Source: JBGTFE01 sp036403235
GTDB taxonomy: Bacteria > Acidobacteriota > Blastocatellia > Pyrinomonadales > Pyrinomonadaceae
Reading direction: 5' to 3'
Length of the DNA: 64,000 nt
Assembly: GCA_036403235.1 (NCBI GenBank)
Contig: DASWRI010000052.1
Location: forward strand, 84,591 to 148,590
A program made the translations under genes and the position numbers. Numbering within the stretch: the first letter of the stretch is position 1; each line of letters opens with the position of its first letter. Shown here piece by piece: positions 11,291 to 18,582 of this stretch. A model generated the notes under the pieces. The model was not told the DNA's origin. It made no database searches and was given only the letters and a program-made list of their open reading frames with translations.

Positions 11291-12100
11291 ATGGGTAAGA
11301 TATTTGGACTTTTTTTGATATTGGCGGCGCTGGGCGTATTTGTATCGAATGAATTCATTTCCAGCGCGAAAGGCGAAGACAAATTTATGATGAAGGCGGC
11401 GCAGAGCGGCATGGCCGAGGTCGCGCTCAGCAATCAGGCGCTGCAGAAATCGCAGAACGAGGAAGTCAGAAGATTTGCGCAGATGATAGTCGACGACCAC
11501 ACCCGGGCAAATCAGGAGCTGATGACTCTGGCGGCGAGCAAAAACGTCACGCTGCCGTCCGATACGGACAGCAAACATAAAGCGGCGATGGATAAAATGT
11601 CGGGAATGTCGGGCGCGGCTTTCGATATGGCGTATATGAAACAGATGGTCAAAGACCACGAGGAAGCCGTCAAGATGTTTCAAAAACAGGCGAATCAAAC
11701 GGGCGGCGACGCGGACGTCACGGCGTTTGCCTCGAAAACGCTGCCGACGCTGCAATCGCACCTGCAAATGGCTCGTTCGATGAGCCTCGGCAGTATGATG
11801 AACGGCAATTCGAACATGAACATGAATTCGAATTCGAATATGAATATGAACTCGAACAGAAATTCGAATATGAATTCAAACAGTAATTCAAATTCAAATC
11901 GGAACAGAAATTCAAATTCGAATATGAACTCAAACTCGAACCGAAACATGAATTCAAACGGCAACATGAATTCAAACGGCAACACTAATTCAAATCGCAA
12001 TTCGAACTCGAATCGAAATTCAAATTCAAACAGCAATCGAAATATGAATTCAAATTCGAATATGAATATGAATATGAATTCGAACAGCAATATGAGGTAG
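11291..12100 (+). CDS. DUF4142 protein with long Asn-X dipeptide tail
   Basis: 269 residues. An N-terminal hydrophobic segment (residues 1-20) acts as signal or anchor. A DUF4142 domain covers about residues 30-165; this is a ferritin-like four-helix family rich in Met, Glu and His, with blocks FMMKAAQSGMAEVALSNQAL and RFAQMIVDDHTRAN. Residues 171-268 are 49 uninterrupted Asn-X dipeptides, where X is Ser, Met, Arg, Gly or Thr. RBS AAGGAG precedes the ATG. The paralogue at 12190 lacks this tail. The function of DUF4142 is unknown; export to the periplasm is likely. Confidence 0.88.
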   Translation: MGKIFGLFLILAALGVFVSNEFISSAKGEDKFMMKAAQSGMAEVALSNQALQKSQNEEVRRFAQMIVDDHTRANQELMTLAASKNVTLPSDTDSKHKAAMDKMSGMSGAAFDMAYMKQMVKDHEEAVKMFQKQANQTGGDADVTAFASKTLPTLQSHLQMARSMSLGSMMNGNSNMNMNSNSNMNMNSNRNSNMNSNSNSNSNRNRNSNSNMNSNSNRNMNSNGNMNSNGNTNSNRNSNSNRNSNSNSNRNMNSNSNMNMNMNSNSNMR

Positions 12101-12189
12101 GAGCATTTTTACATCTGAAATTCACGAAACCGATTTGATTAAAATTACATTCGTTTTCGTGAATTTCATTTTATGAGAGGGAGAAAAAT

Positions 12190-12798
12190 ATGAGAAAGAT
12201 TTTTTTATCGGGCATTTTATTCGGTTTGGCGGGATTTGGCCTGAGCGCCTGCGCCGACAGCAACACGACTAATCGAAATAACGCGCCTTCGAACGCAAAC
12301 AGCGCGGTCATCACTTCAAACAATACAAACGTCAGCTCGAACGCGGCCAACGCCGAAAAAGTAAATAAAACCGGCGACGACGATTTTATGATGAAAGCGG
12401 CGCAGGGCGGAATGGCCGAAGTCGAGCTCGGCAGGCTGGCGGCGGAAAAAGCGCAGAACGCGGACGTCAAAAAGTTTGCGCAGAAAATGGTTGAAGACCA
12501 TTCAAACGCCAACACGGAGCTGAAAGCGCTGGCGACGAAAAAAGGCGTAACGCTGCCGACGGATGTCGGTTCGGAACATAAAGCGACGATGGAAAAATTA
12601 AAAGCTTTGTCGGGCGCGGAGTTTGATAAAGCTTATGTCGCGGCGATGGTCGACGACCACAAAAAGGACGTCGCCGAATTTGAAAAACAATCGACCGGCG
12701 CAAAAGACGCGGACGTCAAAGCGTTTGCGACGAAAACTCTTCCGACGCTGAAAATGCATCTGGAAATGATTCAGGCAATCCAACCGAAGATGAAGTAA
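12190..12798 (+). CDS. DUF4142 lipoprotein
   Basis: 202 residues. A lipoprotein signal with lipobox LSAC (Cys21) is followed by an Asn/Ser-rich linker and a DUF4142 domain (about 60-200). It shares FMMKAAQGGMAEVELGRLAA and FAQKMVEDHSNAN with the gene 90 bp upstream, so the two are tandem paralogues. RBS GAGAGGGAG lies close to the ATG. The role is unknown; the domain is common in exported proteins of soil bacteria. Confidence 0.88.
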   Translation: MRKIFLSGILFGLAGFGLSACADSNTTNRNNAPSNANSAVITSNNTNVSSNAANAEKVNKTGDDDFMMKAAQGGMAEVELGRLAAEKAQNADVKKFAQKMVEDHSNANTELKALATKKGVTLPTDVGSEHKATMEKLKALSGAEFDKAYVAAMVDDHKKDVAEFEKQSTGAKDADVKAFATKTLPTLKMHLEMIQAIQPKMK

Positions 12799-12859
12799 AA
12801 AGTGAAAAGTGAAAAGTTTAGGACTTTTCTTTCACTTTTTACTATTCGTTTTTCACTTC
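12796..12859. repeat. heptanucleotide inverted repeat (GTGAAAA type)
   Basis: AAAAAGTGAAAAGTGAAAAG at the left faces CTTTCACTTTTTAC and a further TTTTCACTT at the right. It begins at the stop codon of the DUF4142 lipoprotein gene. Confidence 0.7.
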
Positions 12860-12874
12860 CCCGAAGGAGAGCGT

Positions 12875-13162
12875 ATGGCACAATGCGAAGTTTGCGGCAA
12901 CAATTATTATCTGGCGTTTGAAGTGATAACGGCGGGCGAGCGCCACGTTTTCGACTGTTTCGAATGCGCGATTCACAAGCTCGCGCCCGTCTGCGCGCAT
13001 TGCGGGTGTCGTATCATCGGGCACGGAATCGAGGCGCAGGAAAACTTTTTCTGCTGCGCCGCCTGTGCCCGCCGCGCGGGTGTCGAAGGTGTCGAAGACC
13101 ATATCTGGGGAAAAGAAAAAGAGAGCGTGAAAGTTTATGCCGACCAGAACGACGTCGGCTAA
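12875..13162 (+). CDS. small Cys-rich zinc/metal-binding protein (prokaryotic metallothionein-like)
   Basis: 95 residues from the ATG at 12875, which has GAAGGAG 4 nt upstream; a longer frame from 12809 has no such site. Cys pairs are spread across the protein: CEVC (residues 4-7), CFEC, CAHCGC and CCAAC. Together they could bind two zinc ions. The arrangement matches small proteins often labelled prokaryotic metallothionein. Cytoplasmic; role unknown. It lies 34 bp upstream of the SDR gene, probably in one transcript. Confidence 0.8.
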   Translation: MAQCEVCGNNYYLAFEVITAGERHVFDCFECAIHKLAPVCAHCGCRIIGHGIEAQENFFCCAACARRAGVEGVEDHIWGKEKESVKVYADQNDVG

Positions 13163-13196
13163 AGAGAAAATTTACGAACAAGGGAGTTTTGCATTT

Positions 13197-14345
13197 ATGA
13201 AATTAAAAAATATATCCGAACAAACGATAGTTATCACGGGCGCGACCAGCGGCATCGGACTGACGACGGCACGCATGGCGGCGGAAAAGGGCGCGAAATT
13301 AGTTCTCGTCGCGCGCAACGAAAAAGCTCTGAGCGAGCTCGCCGACGAATTAAGCGCAAGCGGCACGCGTGTAATTTTTGCGGTCGCCGATGTCGCCGAC
13401 GAAACGGCTCTGAGAGCGGCGGCTGAAATAGCAAAAGCCAATTTCGGCGGTTTCGATACTTGGGTCAACAACGCGGGCGGCTCGGTTTACGGTCGCATCA
13501 TGGACGTTCCGGTCGAAGATTTCAGGCGCCTTTTCGAGACTAATTTCTGGGGCATCGTTTACGGCTCGCGCATCGCGGTCGAGCATCTCCGCGAACAGGG
13601 CGGCGCTTTGATAAATCTCGGCAGCGAAGTCTCCGACAGCCCGATTCCGCTTCAAGGAATGTATTCGGCGTCAAAACACGCAGTCAAAGGTTTTACCGAT
13701 TCTTTGCGAATGGAGCTCGAGGCCGACGGCCTGCCGGTTTCGGTGACGATAATCAAGCCGACGGCGATAAATACGCCTTTTCCGCAAAACGCGAAAAATT
13801 ATCTGCCGTATGAGCCCGACCTGCCGCAGCCGCTCTACGCGCCGGAGCTCGTCGCCGAAGCGATTTTGCACTGCGCGGAAAATCAGGTCAAAGAATTTTT
13901 TGTCGGCGAGACGGCCAAACTGCATTCGACGATGGCGAAATTTATGCCGAGCGTCGGCGCAAAATTAAACGAAATGACGATTGATTCGGCGCAAAATTCG
14001 GGCAAAGCGGCAAAACCGAATCGCCCGGACGGTTTGTATGAGACAAATTCCGCTTTGCGCCAGCGAGGGGCGGAAGACCGTTTTACGCTCGAAGAAAGCG
14101 TCTATCAACGCGCGAAAATTCACCCGATTGTGACCGGCGCGCTGGCGGTCGGCGCGGGCGTCGGCATCGCGGCGCTGGTCAGCTCGCTCGTTTCGAAAGG
14201 AGACGGCGGAAACACGCAAAAGCAAACTTCCGGCTCTCTCAACGCAACCGAAAAAACCGAAGTCGGCGCGGCTGACGACCGGCAAATCGAGCGCATCGAC
14301 GGCGATGAAATCGATGGCGGCTACCGGCAAAAAGCGGCCGGTTAA
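13197..14345 (+). CDS. SDR-family oxidoreductase with C-terminal hydrophobic extension
   Basis: 382 residues from the ATG at 13197 (GGGAG upstream); an in-frame ATG at 13137 would overlap the preceding gene. The N-terminal 250 residues are a classical short-chain dehydrogenase: nucleotide motif TGATSGIG, NNAG, and catalytic YSASK. A C-terminal extension of about 130 residues contains a hydrophobic Gly/Ala segment (TGALAVGAGVGIAALVSSLV) that may anchor the protein. Substrate unknown. A perfect 15-bp hairpin follows the stop. Confidence 0.9.
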   Translation: MKLKNISEQTIVITGATSGIGLTTARMAAEKGAKLVLVARNEKALSELADELSASGTRVIFAVADVADETALRAAAEIAKANFGGFDTWVNNAGGSVYGRIMDVPVEDFRRLFETNFWGIVYGSRIAVEHLREQGGALINLGSEVSDSPIPLQGMYSASKHAVKGFTDSLRMELEADGLPVSVTIIKPTAINTPFPQNAKNYLPYEPDLPQPLYAPELVAEAILHCAENQVKEFFVGETAKLHSTMAKFMPSVGAKLNEMTIDSAQNSGKAAKPNRPDGLYETNSALRQRGAEDRFTLEESVYQRAKIHPIVTGALAVGAGVGIAALVSSLVSKGDGGNTQKQTSGSLNATEKTEVGAADDRQIERIDGDEIDGGYRQKAAG

Positions 14346-14353
14346 AAATGCGT

Positions 14354-14390
14354 TTGGAATGCGGTCTCAATAACAAGACCGCATTCCAAA
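14354..14390 (+). terminator. 15-bp perfect hairpin after the SDR gene
   Basis: TTTGGAATGCGGTCT and its exact complement AGACCGCATTCCAAA enclose a 7-nt loop, just after the SDR stop. There is no T-tract, so it may stabilise the 3' end or act with Rho instead of being a classical terminator. Confidence 0.6.
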
Positions 14391-14480
14391 CTTAAAACGA
14401 AAAGCCCCGGTGGTAAGCAAAAAGCGTAAATCGTATAAAAAGTTGGAAGAAATTGGCGGCTCGCGTCGTCTAATAAAAAT

Positions 14481-15641
14481 ATGTCAGTAAAACAAATTAT
14501 CCACGGCTTTACGGTTTCCGCTCTTTTGTTTTCCGCTACGGCGTGCGGTCAGAAGCCGAAAAATCTGCCCGAAAACGAAATCGTCTCGACGGCCAAAAAC
14601 GACGCCAAATTTCGCGTCGAAACGGTGGCCAGCAATCTCGAAGTTCCGTGGGCGTTTGCCTTTCTGCCCGACGGCAATATGCTTTTTACCGAGCGCCCGG
14701 GCAGAGTTCGCCTTCTCGAAAAAGGAAAGCTTCGTGCCGAGCCCGTTTACACCGTGCCCGACGTCGAGCCTTCGGGCGAAAGCGGTTTGATGGACGTTTC
14801 CATTCATCCGAAATTCGCCGAAAATAAATTTGTCTATCTCTCATACGCCTATCGCGGCGACGGAAAACAGGTCAAAGTCGTCCGCTATAAATTCGACGGC
14901 GGCAAATTTACCGAGCCGAAAACGATTATCGAAAACATTCCCGCTTCGCCGAATCACGCCGGAACGCGCGCCCGCTTCGGGCCGGACGGAAAACTTTATG
15001 TGACGACCGGCGACGCGACCGACTGGAGTTCGGCGCAAAAGCTCGATTCGATAAACGGAAAAACGCTGCGCCTGAACGACGACGGCACGATTCCCGAGGA
15101 TAATCCGTTTGTAAATCAAAAAGACGCGCGGCCGGAAATCTGGAGTTACGGTCATCGAAACGCGCAGGGGCTCGCGTGGCAGCCCGGCACGAATTTGATG
15201 TTCCAGACCGAGCACGGGCCTTCGGGCTTTGAAGGCAAAGGCGGCGGCGGCGATGAGGTCAACATCGTCGAGCGCGCAAAAAATTACGGTTGGTCGGAAA
15301 TTCATCACCAGGAGACGCGCGCCGGAATGGAGACGCCGCTGCTTGAATATTCTCCGGCGTGCGCCCCGGCGAGCGGAGCGTTTTACGGCGGCAGCGCTTT
15401 TCCGGCGTTCAAGGGGAATTTCTTTTTCGGATGTCTGCGCGGCGCGCGAATTATCCGGGTCATTCTAAACGGCCGCAGCATCGTCGCACAGGAAGATTTA
15501 CTGAGCGGCGTTTACGGCCGCATCCGCGAAGTCGCCGAAGGCCCGGACGGCGCGATTTATTTTTCGACGTCAAACCGCGACGGGCGCGGCAGCGCCGCCA
15601 AAGACGACGATAGAATTATGCGAATCGTGCCGGTCAAATAA
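14481..15641 (+). CDS. PQQ-dependent sugar dehydrogenase (glucose/sorbosone type) lipoprotein
   Basis: 386 residues with a lipoprotein signal (SATAC, Cys22). The mature part is a six-bladed propeller of the soluble aldose dehydrogenase family, with the blocks EVPWAFAFLPDGNMLFTERP, GLMDVSIHPKF, NHAGTRARFGPDG, YGHRNAQGLAW and TEHGP. These enzymes oxidise sugars with PQQ in the periplasm. No PQQ synthesis gene is in view. A small Pro-rich gene follows after 16 bp. Confidence 0.93.
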   Translation: MSVKQIIHGFTVSALLFSATACGQKPKNLPENEIVSTAKNDAKFRVETVASNLEVPWAFAFLPDGNMLFTERPGRVRLLEKGKLRAEPVYTVPDVEPSGESGLMDVSIHPKFAENKFVYLSYAYRGDGKQVKVVRYKFDGGKFTEPKTIIENIPASPNHAGTRARFGPDGKLYVTTGDATDWSSAQKLDSINGKTLRLNDDGTIPEDNPFVNQKDARPEIWSYGHRNAQGLAWQPGTNLMFQTEHGPSGFEGKGGGGDEVNIVERAKNYGWSEIHHQETRAGMETPLLEYSPACAPASGAFYGGSAFPAFKGNFFFGCLRGARIIRVILNGRSIVAQEDLLSGVYGRIREVAEGPDGAIYFSTSNRDGRGSAAKDDDRIMRIVPVK

Positions 15642-15657
15642 TCAAAGGAGAAAAATT

Positions 15658-15855
15658 ATGAAAGAATTCAGCGAAATTAAATTGCAAACCGAAGACCCTG
15701 AAACTCCGTTTAAGGAACCCGATTCACCGCAATCGCCGACCGAGCCGAATCCGTATCCGGTGACCGACCCTGTAACCGAGCCCACGCCCGCGCCGGAGCC
15801 GTTTCCCGCGCCGCCCGAACCGATTCCGGAGATGCCGCCGGACGTCGTTTTTTAA
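15658..15855 (+). CDS. small Pro/Glu-rich protein, unknown function
   Basis: 65 residues with an excellent RBS (AAAGGAG) and a start only 16 bp after the sugar dehydrogenase stop, so very likely translated from the same message. Nearly half of the residues are Pro or Glu; the middle repeats the pattern P-x-P-x-E (PTPAPEPFPAPPEPIPEMP). It has no signal peptide and no Cys. It is probably disordered. No family recognised. Confidence 0.65.
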   Translation: MKEFSEIKLQTEDPETPFKEPDSPQSPTEPNPYPVTDPVTEPTPAPEPFPAPPEPIPEMPPDVVF

Positions 15856-15952
15856 CGCCCGTGTTTCTTTTGGCGTCGCCGCCGAAATCCAACGGCATTT
15901 GCGGTCGAAAAATATCCCGACGCCTTTAAGGCCGGACGTAAAAATAGATTAT

Positions 15953-16011
15953 CCGTAGAAACTGCCTCAAATATCTTTCAGTTTTTCTGATATTTGAGGC
16001 AGTTTCTACGG
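15953..16011. repeat. perfect 23-bp inverted repeat between convergent genes
   Basis: The arm 15953-15975 (starts CCGTAGAAACTGCC) and the arm 15989-16011 are exact reverse complements over 23 bp with a 13-nt loop. There is no T-tract on either side. It sits between the convergent sugar dehydrogenase operon and msrA. Two 21-bp direct-repeat units start in its right arm. Confidence 0.85.
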
Positions 16012-16049
16012 ACGAAGACGAAAATTTTACGGGCGAAGATGAGAAAAAA
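16008..16049. repeat. two 21-bp degenerate direct-repeat units
   Basis: Two adjacent 21-bp segments (16008-16028 and 16029-16049) share ACGG(A/G)CGAAGA(C/T)GA with matching positions. On its own this would be weak; it is listed because the period is that of the large arrays at 16904, 18432, 21020, 21688 and 37879. Confidence 0.4.
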
Positions 16050-16062
16050 GTTTCTTTATCCG

Positions 16063-16608
16063 CTATTTTTTTAATCTGGTCAGAAACTTTTGTCTGAATT
16101 TTGACACTTTCGGCGCGACGACGGCCGCGCAGTAAGGCTGATTCGGATTATTGGCGAAATATTCCTGATGATAATTTTCCGCCGGGTAAAATTTGTCGAA
16201 AGCCGTAACTTCCGTGACAATCGGATTGTCGTAAACGCCTTCTTCGGTAACCTCTCGGATTACTTCTTCGGCAACTCGTTTTTGCTCGTCGTCGTGATAA
16301 AAAATCGCCGAGCGATACGACGAGCCGACGTCGTTTCCCTGACGGTTTAAGGTGGTCGGGTCGTGAACCGCGAAAAACACTTGCAGGATTTCTTTGAAGG
16401 AAATTTCCTGCGGGTCGAATTTTATTTGTGCGACTTCGGCGTGTCCGGTCGTTTCGGAGCAGACTTCGCGGTAAGTAGGGTTTTCCGTATGCCCGCCGGA
16501 ATAGCCCGAAACGACGTCTTCGACGCCGCGCAAATCGTCGAAAACCGCTTCGACGCACCAGAAGCAACCTGCCGCGAGCGTTGCTGTTTCCAAATTTGTA
16601 TTTTCCAT
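16063..16608 (-). CDS. msrA: peptide-methionine (S)-S-oxide reductase MsrA
   Basis: 181 residues. The active-site motif GCFWC with the nucleophilic Cys lies near residue 17, followed by the family blocks GYSGGHTENPTYREVCS, GHAEV and DPTTLNRQGNDVGSSYRS. The C-terminus has YHQEYF and a single Cys near NQPYCA. It repairs oxidised methionine in cytoplasmic proteins using thioredoxin. No msrB is adjacent. It stands alone, with repeats on both sides. Confidence 0.96.
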   Translation of the reverse strand: MENTNLETATLAAGCFWCVEAVFDDLRGVEDVVSGYSGGHTENPTYREVCSETTGHAEVAQIKFDPQEISFKEILQVFFAVHDPTTLNRQGNDVGSSYRSAIFYHDDEQKRVAEEVIREVTEEGVYDNPIVTEVTAFDKFYPAENYHQEYFANNPNQPYCAAVVAPKVSKFRQKFLTRLKK

Positions 16609-16707
16609 AAATTTTATAATTACCCTTTGTTCGTAATTTATTTTATCTTAACTCGAAAGAGCGTAATTATAAAAAATCGTTCTATTTTTCGCTTATTAAA
16701 TTCTTTT

Positions 16708-16906
16708 AATTGCCACTGGATTCAGTTAGTAGACAAGATTTGCAAATAAAAAGCGGCTTTAGCCGAATATATGTGAAATAAAAAATTCTTTGTCCTCCAG
16801 TCAAGGTTTAGCTAAAGTAAAAGGGATAACTGATTTTTTATTAAATTCGGCTTAAGCCGATTCTCCCTTGTTAAATTTATCCATTAACTAAAGTTAGTTG
16901 GCAATT
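16708..16906. repeat. palindromic repeat element, family R2 (full copy)
   Basis: A 199-bp imperfect palindrome. It starts AATTGCCACTGGATTCAGTT and ends AACTAAAGTTAGTTGGCAAT; the ends are complementary. Inside are two small hairpins, GCGGCTTTAGCCG and TTCGGCTTAAGCCGA, also in inverted arrangement. A half copy occurs at 61153-61216. The 21-bp array begins inside its last 3 bp. Confidence 0.8.
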
Positions 16907-17302
16907 TGTTTGAAGAAAGCAGTAATTTATTTAAAGAAAGCGGCAATTTATTTGAGGCGAATATCAATCGAAACTACTTAAAGCGCACGATAATCGATTG
17001 ATAATGTATCGATTGTTGCCAAAGATGTAATTTTTATGGGAAAAGATGATTCTTTTTTCTTTAAAGAGGCGTCCTGAATGATTAAAGATGACTCCGGAAT
17101 GTAAAAAGATGATTCCGAAATAGTTTAAGAAGCCTCCGGAATAAAAAAAGAAGCCACTTTAATCGTAAAAGTGGCTTCTTTTATCATTAAAGATGCATAC
17201 TTAATTAAAAAAGAAGCATACCGAATGATTAAAGTGGCTTCTTTTATAAAAAAGTATGCATCTTTAATGATAAAAATGTACATTTTTATCATTAAAGTCG
17301 CC
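16904..17302. repeat. 21-bp degenerate tandem array 1 (19 units)
   Basis: The 399 bp can be cut into 19 consecutive segments of exactly 21 bp with no insertion or deletion. Individual units vary widely; the better-conserved ones share TAAAGATG or TAAAAGTGG followed by TCC or TTC and end in AAT or TAT. The array starts at the edge of palindrome R2 and stops 26 bp before the end of moaA. On the - strand parts read as a heptapeptide repeat (FFIKEAT, FLIKYAS), but there is no start codon and a stop falls at 17125. Not coding. Confidence 0.85.
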
Positions 17303-17327
17303 GGAAAACGATTTCGGGTTTCAAACT

Positions 17328-18326
17328 TTATCCGCCGATAAAGCTCATCGAGCGCGATGCGGGCGCAAAATTTTTGTCGTTGATGTAGTGACGCGGTTCT
17401 TTTTTCAAAACGACTTGCTCGATAAACCCGGCGATTTCCGCGCGAGTCGCGCCGCTTCTCAGAAAATCGCGCAGATTGTGTTCGGTTGTCGAAAAAAGGC
17501 ACGTCCGGATTTGCCCGTCGGCCGTCAGCCGAATCCGCGAGCACGCGCCGCAAAACATTTCCGTAACGGGCGCGATAACACCGATTTCGCCGCCAGCGCC
17601 GTCGGCAAATTCGTATTTCCAGGCGGTTTCCGCGCCGCGCGAATTCGTTTTTAAGCGGAGCGGAAAAGCTTCATTGATTTTTTGATAAATTTCCCGCGCC
17701 GCAACGACCAGATTTCTGTCCCATTCGCCGCCCGAGTCGAGCGGCATAAACTCGATAAAGCGAAACGAAACTTCGCGCTCGCGTGCAAACCGCGCAAAAT
17801 CGACAATTTCGTCGTCGTTGCGGCCGCGCACGATGACGGCGTTGATTTTTACCGGGCGCAAATCCGCGTTTTTTGCCGCTTCAATCGCTTCCAGAACGTT
17901 TTCCAGATAATCGACGCCGGTTATTTTTTGAAAATTTTCGCGCTTTAAGCTGTCGAGCGAAATCGTCACGCGGTCGAGCCCCGCGCGTTTTAGATTTTCG
18001 GCGCGTTTTGCGAGCGTGTGGCCGTTTGTCGTTAAAGCTAAATCTTTTAATTTTGGTTTAAGCTTTGATAATTTTTCAATCAGCTTTTCAATATCCCGTC
18101 TTAAAAGCGGCTCGCCGCCGGTCAGACGGATTTTTTCGATGCCGTAGGAGACGAAAATCTCACAGATTTCCGCGATTTCCTCAAAAGTTAAAATCGTTTC
18201 TTTTCTGGCAAGCGGCGGCTCGCCGTGCGGCAGACAGTAAAAACAGCGAAAGTTGCAGCGGTCGGTCAGCGAAACGCGCAAATCGCGGATTATTCGGTTG
18301 TGTGCATCGCGGAGAACATTTTCCAT
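17328..18326 (-). CDS. moaA: GTP 3',8-cyclase MoaA
   Basis: 332 residues from the ATG at 18326, which starts just before the conserved DAHNRIIRDLRVSLTDRCN; an upstream in-frame ATG at 18389 adds 21 unlikely residues. It is a radical-SAM enzyme for the first step of molybdenum cofactor synthesis. The N-terminal cluster motif is CNFRCFYC. The C-terminal cluster motif includes FCGACSRIRLTADGQIRTC, and the required Gly-Gly terminus is present. No other moa gene is in the window. The 3' end is followed by 21-bp array 1. Confidence 0.95.
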   Translation of the reverse strand: MENVLRDAHNRIIRDLRVSLTDRCNFRCFYCLPHGEPPLARKETILTFEEIAEICEIFVSYGIEKIRLTGGEPLLRRDIEKLIEKLSKLKPKLKDLALTTNGHTLAKRAENLKRAGLDRVTISLDSLKRENFQKITGVDYLENVLEAIEAAKNADLRPVKINAVIVRGRNDDEIVDFARFAREREVSFRFIEFMPLDSGGEWDRNLVVAAREIYQKINEAFPLRLKTNSRGAETAWKYEFADGAGGEIGVIAPVTEMFCGACSRIRLTADGQIRTCLFSTTEHNLRDFLRSGATRAEIAGFIEQVVLKKEPRHYINDKNFAPASRSMSFIGG

Positions 18327-18431
18327 TAAGAAAATAATACAGTTGTCGGCCGTCGGAAATAAAGCCGCGCGATGAATACTAAATTTCAACCAGTGTAATC
18401 TGCATTACAGAGAAATTAGTTTTTTTTTGAT

Positions 18432-18494
18432 AATTTTCAATGGATTGTAGGCAATTTTCAATGGATTGTGGGCAATTTTCAATGGATTGTGCAT
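18432..18494. repeat. 21-bp tandem array 2 (3 near-identical units)
   Basis: Three consecutive 21-bp units, each beginning AATTTTCAATGGATTGT and differing only in the last few bases. This is the best-conserved of the short arrays. It lies upstream of moaA and directly abuts the structured element at 18501. Confidence 0.9.
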
Positions 18495-18500
18495 TAATCG

Positions 18501-18569
18501 GCAGAGCGTAGCTAGGGAAGCAGCCGACCTTCGCGGTCAGGAGAACCTACCCAACTTGCTCTGCTTTTT
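18501..18569 (+). ncRNA. candidate structured RNA with swapped SRP helix-8 motifs
   Basis: On the + strand, GCAGAGC (18501-18507) pairs with GCTCTGC (18558-18564) and is followed by TTTTT, as in a small hairpin RNA that ends at its own terminator. Inside, GGGAAGCAGCC (18515-18525) faces GGTCAGG (18535-18541) across a GACC-TTCGC-GGTC stem. AGCA opposite CAGG with GCC/GGU next to it is the symmetric loop of SRP RNA helix 8, but the two strands occur in the reverse order of normal SRP RNA. It could also be a - strand leader element for moaA. No gene overlaps it. Confidence 0.35.
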
Positions 18570-18582
18570 AATTGGCGAAATT

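Noticed and set aside
11695..12090. - strand frame rich in Phe, Glu and Ile opposite the Asn-X tail
   Set aside because: It is the antisense of a hexanucleotide repeat and has no ribosome site.
17125..17553. - strand frame of 142 codons overlapping the moaA end
   Set aside because: It is the shifted frame of moaA continued through the 21-bp array; no support as a gene.
18501..18569. tRNA gene
   Set aside because: The folded shape is one long hairpin with no T-arm or anticodon arm.
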